Shown one piece after another: positions 23,830 through 29,069 of a stretch of DNA of 29,069 nucleotides. The first letter of the stretch is position 1; every line of letters begins with the position of its first letter. Position numbers and translations under genes: made by a program. Below the pieces are notes generated by a model. It saw only the letters and a program-made list of their open reading frames with translations, did not search any database and was not told where the DNA came from. Source of the DNA: F23-D06 sp045130275 (lineage in GTDB: Bacteria; Bacteroidota; Bacteroidia; Bacteroidales; WCHB1-69); contig JBGUPL010000062.1 in NCBI GenBank assembly GCA_045130275.1, positions 1-29,069 on the forward strand, read 5' to 3'.

Positions 23830-24470
23830 TTCACGATATAGTCAACGTAAATTCCCGGTGTGTGGATTTGTTCCATCGGGATGGAGCCGGTGGGCACGAG
23901 TTCCTTCGTTTCCAGGATCACCAAGTCGGCGGCGGCAGCCATCATGGGGTTGAAGTTCTGCGTGGTGCCTTTGTAGATGGCGTTGCCCATCTCGTCGCAG
24001 ATGCTGGCGCCGATGATGGCGACGTCGGCGTGCAGGGGAAGTTCAAGGAGGTATTCCTTGCCGTCGACTTCGATTTTGCGTTTGCCGTTCTCAACCACGG
24101 TGCCGAGGCCGGTTTGGGTGAGGACACCGCCGAGACCCGCGCCGCCGCAGCGGATGCGCTCCGCGAGGGTGCCTTGCGGACAGAATTCGATCTCGAGGGT
24201 CTTCTCGTTGAACTGCTGGATGGTGTCGGCATTGGTGCCGATGTGGGAAGCATAAAGCTTCTTGACCTGCTTGTTGGAAATCAACATGCCGATGGCTTTG
24301 TTGGGATAGGCCGTGTCGTTGCAGATCAGGGTGAGGTCCTTAACACCCTTGTTGGCAATGGCTTCCACCATTTTCACTCCCGTGCCGGCGCCCAAAAAAC
24401 CGCCAATCATCAGGGTCATTCCATCTTTCACGTGCGCAACCGCGTCTTCAATTGATATTAATTTGCTCAT
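23826..24470 (-). CDS. CoA-transferase alpha subunit (3-oxoacid/acetate type)
   Basis: The 214-residue protein is the alpha subunit of a family I CoA-transferase, close to AtoD and ScoA, which moves CoA between acetate or succinate and a 3-oxoacid or butyrate. The N-terminal signature DGMTLMIGGFLGAGTG (residues 16-31) fits the family, though a Gly stands where Pro often closes the motif. EFCPQGTLAERIRCGGAGLGG, YLLELPLHADVAII and the C-terminal GSIPMEQIHTPGIYVDYIV follow. The catalytic Glu is in the beta subunit, which should lie directly downstream. Here the next gene on this strand is the unknown secreted protein, and nadB lies on the other side. The length is normal for a complete alpha subunit. 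Confidence 0.9.
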   Translation of the reverse strand: MSKLISIEDAVAHVKDGMTLMIGGFLGAGTGVKMVEAIANKGVKDLTLICNDTAYPNKAIGMLISNKQVKKLYASHIGTNADTIQQFNEKTLEIEFCPQGTLAERIRCGGAGLGGVLTQTGLGTVVENGKRKIEVDGKEYLLELPLHADVAIIGASICDEMGNAIYKGTTQNFNPMMAAAADLVILETKELVPTGSIPMEQIHTPGIYVDYIVK

Positions 24471-24512
24471 ATTGCTGTAATTTTAATTTGTATTCTCCAA
24501 AATTTAGGGATT

Positions 24513-24521
24513 GCAAAAATA
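24513..24521 (-). promoter_or_regulatory. -7 promoter box for the CoA-transferase gene
   Basis: The minus strand reads TATTTTTGC, an exact TAnnTTTGC match, 42 bases before the start codon. Its upstream side runs into the heptamer array at 24538-24600. Confidence 0.5.
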
Positions 24522-24537
24522 CATTTTTTTTGATTAC

Positions 24538-24600
24538 GATTTATGATTTGTGATTTGCGATTGACGATTTGTGGTCCGTGATTTATGAACCGTAAATCGT
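24538..24600. repeat. Heptamer repeat array (GATTTGT family) between divergent promoters
   Basis: Nine 7-base words run in step: GATTTAT, GATTTGT, GATTTGC, GATTGAC, GATTTGT, GGTCCGT, GATTTAT, GAACCGT, AAATCGT. The 10-base sequence TTACGATTTA (24534-24543) recurs inverted as TAAATCGTAA (24593-24602), so the array is bounded by an inverted repeat. It fills the space between the two divergent -7 boxes of the CoA-transferase gene and nadB. Confidence 0.85.
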
Positions 24601-24615
24601 AAAAGAAATTTTTTG

Positions 24616-24624
24616 TACCTTTGC
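24616..24624 (+). promoter_or_regulatory. -7 promoter box for nadB
   Basis: The plus strand reads TACCTTTGC, an exact TAnnTTTGC match preceded by TTTTTTG. The transcript should start near 24631, which argues for ATG 24651 as the nadB start and against upstream candidates. Confidence 0.55.
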
Positions 24625-24650
24625 CGCGTCAAATGAAATCAAACGAGATT

Positions 24651-26225
24651 ATGCGTAAAGAAGTTGATTTTCTGGTGATAGGATCGGGCATTGCGGGTCT
24701 CTGTTTTGCCCTGAAGGCCGCGAATTTCGGGAAAGTGTGTCTGGTCACGAAGGCAAAGCTGGACGACGGATCCACTCGTTATGCCCAAGGCGGCATCGCA
24801 TCGGTGATATACAAACCCGACACCTACGAGAAACATATCGAGGACACCATGATCGCTGGTGACGAACTTTCCGACCGCCATATCGTGGAATTGACTATTC
24901 GCGAGGCCACCGACCGGGTGATGGAGCTGGTGCAGTGGGGGGTGGACTTCGACAAGAACAAGGACGGCAGTTTCGCCTTGGCGAAGGAGGGCGGTCACTC
25001 TGAGTTCCGAGTCCTTCACCACAAGGACATCACCGGCTATGAGATAGAACAGAAGCTCATAATGGCGGCTAAACGCAATCCGAATATCGAGATATACGAG
25101 AACCGGCTGGCGGTGGAGATCATCACCCAGCACCATCTTGGTGTCGAGGTGAATCGCCGCACCCCCGATATCACCTGCTACGGAGCATACGTTTATAACC
25201 CCGAATCTAAGAAAATACACACCATCTTGGCGAAAGTGACCATGATGGCCACTGGCGGCCTCGGGATGGTGTATGAGCACACCACGAACCCCGTGGTGGC
25301 CACCGGCGACGGTGTGGCGATGGTTTATCGCGCCAAAGGGGCCGTGCGCGGCATGGAGTTCATCCAGTTCCACCCGACATCTCTCTACAATCCCAAGGAA
25401 TCGCCTTCGTTCCTCATCACCGAGGCCATGCGCGGCGCCGGTGGAATCCTGCGTGACGCCAACGGGGTGGCTTTCATGGAAAAATATGACGAACGCGGTT
25501 CGCTCGCGCCCCGTGACATCGTGGCCCGCGCCATCGACTCCGAAATGAAACAGCAGGGTGTCGATCATGTCTTTCTCGACACATCACCCATTCCACAAAA
25601 AGAGATTTTCGAGCATTTCCCCAATATATATGCCAAATGTCTGAGCATTGGCATTGACATCACCAAGGAGATGATCCCCGTGGTGCCGGTCGAGCACTAC
25701 TCCTGCGGCGGCATCCAGACCGATGAGTGGGGGGCGACCTCCATCCGAAACCTTTATGCCTCTGGCGAATGCGCTTCTACAGGCCTTCACGGTGCCAACC
25801 GCTTGGCATCCAATTCATTGTTGGAAGCATTGGTCTTTTCTCACCGCGCCTGTATCCGCGCCGTCGAGGATCTGCCGAGTATCCAGTTCTGTAACGAGGT
25901 GCCCGATTGGAACAGTGAAGGAACTGTCCTTAATGAGGAAATGGTGCTCATCACGCAGTCTCGCAAGGAGTTGCAAACCATAATGAGCAGCTATGTGGGT
26001 ATTGTGCGTTCCGACTTGCGCCTGCAACGCGCCTTCGACCGTCTGGAGATCCTCTACCGTGAAACAGAGGACCTGTACAAGAAATCCGTTCTCATCCCCG
26101 AGATCTGCGAACTCCGCAACCTTATCAACGTGGGTTACCTTATTGTGCGCCATGCCATGGCCCGCAAGGAAAGCCGCGGACTGCACTACTCTCTCGACTA
26201 CCCACCGCATTCAATTAAGAATTAA
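24651..26225 (+). CDS. nadB: L-aspartate oxidase NadB
   Basis: The 524-residue flavoprotein oxidises L-aspartate to iminoaspartate, the first step of NAD synthesis; NadA and NadC are not in the window. The FAD-binding Rossmann motif GSGIAG (11-16) stands in MRKEVDFLVIGSGIAGLCFA. TRYAQGGIASV, MATGGLGMVYEHTTNPVVATGDG, EFIQFHPTSLY, LITEAMRGAGGILRD, ARAIDSEM, YSCGGIQTDEWG and SGECASTGLHGANRLASNSLLEALVF are characteristic of NadB as against succinate dehydrogenase SdhA. ATG 24651 is preferred: the TTG at 24621 lies inside the -7 box, and ATG 24633 would leave almost no leader. The last residues (S-I-K-N) are encoded by the start of a heptamer array. Confidence 0.95.
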   Translation: MRKEVDFLVIGSGIAGLCFALKAANFGKVCLVTKAKLDDGSTRYAQGGIASVIYKPDTYEKHIEDTMIAGDELSDRHIVELTIREATDRVMELVQWGVDFDKNKDGSFALAKEGGHSEFRVLHHKDITGYEIEQKLIMAAKRNPNIEIYENRLAVEIITQHHLGVEVNRRTPDITCYGAYVYNPESKKIHTILAKVTMMATGGLGMVYEHTTNPVVATGDGVAMVYRAKGAVRGMEFIQFHPTSLYNPKESPSFLITEAMRGAGGILRDANGVAFMEKYDERGSLAPRDIVARAIDSEMKQQGVDHVFLDTSPIPQKEIFEHFPNIYAKCLSIGIDITKEMIPVVPVEHYSCGGIQTDEWGATSIRNLYASGECASTGLHGANRLASNSLLEALVFSHRACIRAVEDLPSIQFCNEVPDWNSEGTVLNEEMVLITQSRKELQTIMSSYVGIVRSDLRLQRAFDRLEILYRETEDLYKKSVLIPEICELRNLINVGYLIVRHAMARKESRGLHYSLDYPPHSIKN

Positions 26226-26338
26226 GAATTAAAAATTAAGAATTAAGAATTACTGATTATAAACAACGATTCACTAATCACCTGTCACTAATCACTAATC
26301 ACAAATCACCATTCACCACCAATAACCCATAACCCATA
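26214..26338. repeat. Long heptamer repeat array with drifting word after nadB
   Basis: Eighteen units (17 heptamers and one hexamer, ACAACG) follow one another without gaps. The word changes along the array: ATTAAGA at the left, AATCACT and AATCACC in the middle, ACCCATA twice at the right. The left end lies inside the nadB coding sequence and provides its stop. The right end is 10 bases from the ATG of the metallopeptidase gene, whose leader therefore consists almost wholly of repeat. No -7 box or terminator is seen here. Confidence 0.92.
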
Positions 26339-26348
26339 ACCATTTATT

Positions 26349-27206
26349 ATGAATCTAGAAGGAAGAAGAACAAGTTCAAACGTGGAGGACCGCCGCAAAG
26401 TGTCCGGTGGTACCATTGCCGGTGTCGGTATCGGCGGAACCCTCATTGTGGTACTGCTTTCGATGTTCCTGGGCCGCAATCCACAAGATGTGTTGCAGCA
26501 AATACAGCAACAAAATGTCACTACAACTGAAAACCAGCGCGAGTTCACCCAAGAGGAACAGGAACTGGCCGAATTCTCCAGCAAAATCCTCGCCAGCACG
26601 GAAGACGTGTGGACGGCGGTGTTCAAGAAGATGGGCAAGACCTACCGCGCCCCCAAGATGGTGCTCTACACCGACGCTGTGCAGTCTGGTTGTGGCAACG
26701 CCACCTCTGCGGTGGGACCGTTCTACTGCTCTGCCGACGAATGCCTCTACATCGACCTGAGCTTTTTCAGCACGATGCGACAGCAACTCGGTGCTGACGG
26801 TGACTTTGCCTACGCCTATGTGATCGCCCACGAGGTGGGCCATCATGTGCAGCATCTGCTCGGCACCCTTGACCAAGCACACGCCCAAATGGCTCGCATG
26901 AATAAGACCGATGCCAACAAGGTGAGTGTTCGCATTGAGCTGCAGGCCGACTTCTATGCCGGAGTTTGGGGCTATTACGAAAATCAGACGTTCAAGTCGT
27001 TGGACGACGGCGACCTGCGCGAGGCTATTGAATGTGCGGCTGTGATCGGTGACGACTATCTCCAGAAAAAGCACACTGGCGGATTTAATCCGGAGTCTTT
27101 CACCCATGGTTCCAGCGACCAGCGTATGCGTTGGCTCAAACTCGGACTCACCACTGGCGATATGAGCAAGGGCAACACTTTCAACATTCCGGAGTCGCAG
27201 TTGTAA
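26349..27206 (+). CDS. ypfJ: YpfJ/KPN_02809-family neutral zinc metallopeptidase
   Basis: The 285-residue protein has a charged N-terminus (MNLEGRRTSSNVEDRRK) that includes the family's conserved RRxS-type start, then one transmembrane helix (about residues 20-42, rich in Gly then Leu/Val). The zinc-protease domain has HEVGHH (161-166) and a downstream IELQADFYAGVW (Glu as probable third ligand). Two Cys pairs (SGCG and FYCSADEC) are typical of the family. YpfJ proteins are membrane-anchored metallopeptidases whose substrate is unknown. It follows nadB on the same strand, 123 bases on, the gap being filled by the heptamer array. A strong terminator follows. Confidence 0.9.
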   Translation: MNLEGRRTSSNVEDRRKVSGGTIAGVGIGGTLIVVLLSMFLGRNPQDVLQQIQQQNVTTTENQREFTQEEQELAEFSSKILASTEDVWTAVFKKMGKTYRAPKMVLYTDAVQSGCGNATSAVGPFYCSADECLYIDLSFFSTMRQQLGADGDFAYAYVIAHEVGHHVQHLLGTLDQAHAQMARMNKTDANKVSVRIELQADFYAGVWGYYENQTFKSLDDGDLREAIECAAVIGDDYLQKKHTGGFNPESFTHGSSDQRMRWLKLGLTTGDMSKGNTFNIPESQL

Positions 27207-27217
27207 TCGAGCCTTTG

Positions 27218-27265
27218 AAAAAAAAGAAAGTGCAGGGAAGTAATTCTCTGCACTTTTTCTTTTTT
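27218..27265. terminator. Bidirectional terminator between ypfJ and pepE
   Basis: AGTGCAG (27229-27235) pairs with CTGCACT (27248-27254), and the stem is extended by flanking A and T runs. Inside it GGAA and TTCT also pair, leaving a 4-base loop. It is followed by TTTTCTTTTTT on the plus strand and by a T run on the minus strand, so it can end both convergent transcripts. Confidence 0.88.
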
Positions 27266-27292
27266 AGCTAACACTAAACTCAAAAAGCCATC

Positions 27293-28051
27293 TTATACAT
27301 GGCAAGGCACGATGTCGTAACCGAACACAGTGCCGGGCACAACCTCCTCGGGCTCTTTGCCGTAGCGCAGCACGATCATGTTGCGTGTGCCTTTGAGGGT
27401 GATGCGCTCGTTCTCGATCCAAAGAGCGGTGCCTTCGCGCAGGCCGACGACGGTTTTCTCCTTGTTCACGGCGAGATATTCGTTCAGGCGCACCTGACGG
27501 GTTTCGCCGCCGTGACGGATGCTGTCGTTGATGGCTTCAGGATAGGGATCGATGTAGTGCGGGTTGATTTGGAACGGCACAAGATCGAAGCAGTCGAAGC
27601 TCTCCGGCATCACGATGGGCATGTCGTTGGTGGTGCACAGGGTGGGGCAAGCCACGTTGGAACCTGCACTCCAGCCCATGTAGGGCGTGCCCTCCATCAC
27701 CTTGCGGCGGATGGGCTTGATGAGCTTGTTGCGGTGCAGCTCGGCCACCAGATGGAAGGTGTTGCCGCCGCCCACCATGATGAATTTCGCATTGTTGACC
27801 GCCGCCACGGGATCGCTGACCTCGTGCACGGAGACGACCTTCTTGCCGAATTTCTCGAACACGCCGCGCACGCGGGCCGTGTAACTGTCGTAGCTGTCGG
27901 GATAGACTTTGCCGCCCACATCCACGCCGGCGTAAGGCACAAACAAAATTTCGTCAGCCGTGCCTTGCAGAAACTCTGCGATTAACGGCTGGCACCAACC
28001 CAAATAGGGCTCCTTGTAATTGGTGGAATTGCTTATCAGTAATAGTTTCAT
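27293..28051 (-). CDS. pepE: Dipeptidase E (peptidase S51 family)
   Basis: The 252-residue cytoplasmic serine peptidase hydrolyses Asp-X dipeptides. Family motifs are MKLLLISNSTNYKEPYL, FVPYAGVD, VGGGNTFHLV (93-102) and the nucleophile elbow GWSAGSN with Ser128. FQINPHYIDP and the GLREGTALWIE segment near the C-terminus are also typical. ATG 28051 is chosen because it gives the conserved N-terminus; the frame stays open to 28108 through the repeat region. E. coli PepE has 229 residues. With the M1 aminopeptidase and CstA, it is the third gene in the window linked to peptide use. Confidence 0.93.
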   Translation of the reverse strand: MKLLLISNSTNYKEPYLGWCQPLIAEFLQGTADEILFVPYAGVDVGGKVYPDSYDSYTARVRGVFEKFGKKVVSVHEVSDPVAAVNNAKFIMVGGGNTFHLVAELHRNKLIKPIRRKVMEGTPYMGWSAGSNVACPTLCTTNDMPIVMPESFDCFDLVPFQINPHYIDPYPEAINDSIRHGGETRQVRLNEYLAVNKEKTVVGLREGTALWIENERITLKGTRNMIVLRYGKEPEEVVPGTVFGYDIVPCHV

Positions 28052-28073
28052 AATTCGTAAATATTTGGTTGTT

Positions 28074-28168
28074 AAGTTATAAGTTATAAGGCAAAAGGCA
28101 AAAGGCAAAAGGCAATAGTTTGGGACTTCGCAATAATCTGTTGCCTGTTGCCTGTTGCCTGTTGCCTT
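28074..28168. repeat. Opposed heptamer repeats forming a long hairpin between pckA and pepE
   Basis: Two AAGTTAT words and four AAGGCAA words (28074-28115) are followed, after a spacer, by CCTGTTG words up to 28164. All stay in the same 7-base phase. The arms 28088-28118 and 28138-28168 are reverse complements at 27 of 31 positions, with a 19-base loop, so the transcript of pckA would form a long stem at its 3' end. The right arm overlaps the pckA stop codon. Confidence 0.9.
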
Positions 28169-29069
28169 AAATCTGCGGTCCGAACGGAATCAACGCCTTG
28201 CCTTCTTCGGTGTCGCTGAAGTTGGCGAAGTTCTTGATGAAGGCGGCGGCCAGTTCGTTGGCGTTCTTCTGGAAAGCCTCTTTGTCCGCCCAGCTGTTGA
28301 CAGGGTTGAGGATGTTGTCATCCACGCCGGTCACGTGCTTGGGAATCACCAAGTTGAAAGGCTTCACGATTTCGGTTTCGCAGCTCTTGAGCTCGTCGTT
28401 GAGGATAGCCGTGATGATGGCGCGGGTGGCCTTCAGCGAGATACGCTCGCCGACGCCGTAGCCGCCGCCAGCCCAACCAGTGTTCACCAAGTAAGCCGTA
28501 GCGTTGTGCTCTTCGAGCTTCTTGGCCAGTTCTTCAGCATATTTCGTGGGGTGCAACAACAGGAAAGCCGCGCCGAAACAGGAAGAGAAGGTCGGTTGCG
28601 GGGTCACGATGCCGCGCTCGGTGCCGGCCAACTTGGCAGTGTAGCCGCTCAGATAATAGTACATCGTTTGCTCCTTGTTGAGGATGGAAACGGGAGGTAA
28701 CACGCCGAAAGCGTCGGCGGAAAGGAAGATGATCTTGCTCGGATGCGTGCCGCGTGACACAGGGCGCACAATGTTATTAATATGGTAGATAGGGTAGGAG
28801 ACGCGGGTGTTCTCGGTCTTCTCGGCAGAGTTGAAATCGATGTTGCCCTCGGCGTCCACCACGAGGTTCTCCAACAAAGCGTCGCGTTTGATGGCGTGGA
28901 AGATATCGGGCTCTTTCTCCTCGCTGAGGTTGATGCACTTCGCATAGCAACCGCCCTCGAAGTTGAAAACGCCGTTGTCATCCCAGCCGTGCTCGTCGTC
29001 GCCGATGAGGGCGCGGTTCGGGTCGGTGGAGAGGGTCGTCTTGCCGGTGCCGGAGAGGCCGAAGAAGAT
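28167..29069 (-). CDS. pckA: Phosphoenolpyruvate carboxykinase (ATP), C-terminal 300 residues; 5' end outside the window
   Basis: The frame is open from the right edge to TAA 28169-28167. The first residues, IFFGLSGTGKTTLSTDPNRA, contain the P-loop GLSGTGKTTLS of ATP-type PEPCK. They are followed by LIGDDEHGWDD, whose Asp pair binds the metal, then NFEGGCYAKCINLS, IIFLSADAFGVLPPVS, GYTAKLAGTERG, FSSCFGAAFLLLHP, VNTGWAGG and SLKATRAII. The enzyme interconverts oxaloacetate and PEP with ATP; in anaerobic Bacteroidota it often runs toward oxaloacetate for succinate formation. The stop codon coincides with the start of a repeat hairpin. The missing N-terminal part should be about 230 residues. 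Confidence 0.95.
   Translation of the reverse strand: MFFGLSGTGKTTLSTDPNRALIGDDEHGWDDNGVFNFEGGCYAKCINLSEEKEPDIFHAIKRDALLENLVVDAEGNIDFNSAEKTENTRVSYPIYHINNIVRPVSRGTHPSKIIFLSADAFGVLPPVSILNKEQTMYYYLSGYTAKLAGTERGIVTPQPTFSSCFGAAFLLLHPTKYAEELAKKLEEHNATAYLVNTGWAGGGYGVGERISLKATRAIITAILNDELKSCETEIVKPFNLVIPKHVTGVDDNILNPVNSWADKEAFQKNANELAAAFIKNFANFSDTEEGKALIPFGPQI

Noticed and set aside
24621..24650. Longer nadB start at TTG 24621 or ATG 24633
   Set aside because: TTG 24621 lies within the -7 promoter box, and ATG 24633 falls at or next to the expected transcription start.
26214..26338. CRISPR array as an explanation for the tandem repeats
   Set aside because: The units are 7 bases with no spacers and no cas genes are nearby.

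Overview
The window is chromosomal DNA from a member of the Bacteroidota, probably order Bacteroidales. Four things support this. Three secreted proteins carry type IX secretion (T9SS) sorting domains. Eleven exact matches to the Bacteroidota -7 promoter box TAnnTTTGC lie just upstream of genes. Most genes lack a clear Shine-Dalgarno sequence. Several families are restricted to or typical of the phylum: DUF4292, DUF4295/bL38, the TIGR04133-type radical SAM protein and the IPExxxVDY-like protein. I cannot name a genus.

Layout. 1-4569 (+): the tail of a probable lipoprotein overlaps its radical SAM/SPASM partner. Next come a DUF4292 protein, a single-ORF fusion of epoxyqueuosine reductase (QueG) with arabinose-5-phosphate isomerase (KdsD), a tRNA-Leu(CAG) that begins at the base after the fusion's stop codon, a hairpin terminator, and rsmI. 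4720-16045 (-): a T9SS type A protein, ftsY-ispH, rpmG-bL38, obg, a 1250-residue T9SS type B protein, and rnr (RNase R). 16046-16545 has no intact gene; it holds a HipA remnant between two short tandem-repeat arrays. 16546-21441: apbE (-) and cstA (+) diverge, and cstA converges with a secreted M1 aminopeptidase (-) over a shared terminator. 21477-24470 (-): an IPExxxVDY-like protein, an unrecognised secreted protein of 470 residues, and a CoA-transferase alpha subunit with no beta subunit beside it. 24651-29069: nadB and a YpfJ-type zinc metallopeptidase (+), then pepE and the 3' part of pckA (-).

Most genes are core functions: protein targeting, ribosome assembly, RNA decay, tRNA and rRNA modification, isoprenoid and NAD synthesis, flavinylation, gluconeogenesis and peptide use. 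The gene set fits a peptide- and amino-acid-using anaerobe, but that is inference.

The most unusual signal is not a gene. At seven intergenic places the DNA is built from tandem words of 7 bases. The word differs from place to place (AAGGTTT, ATCATTC/TTAATTC, TAGCCAA, GATTTGT, ATTAAGA to AATCACT to ACCCATA, AAGGCAA/CCTGTTG, TCTCAAG), but the 7-base step is kept. At five places the array begins in or beside the stop codon of a gene, and it supplies the same last residues (I-K-N-stop) to the unrelated nadB and apbE genes. The QueG-KdsD fusion, the radical SAM/lipoprotein pair and the lone CoA-transferase alpha subunit are the other main points of interest.
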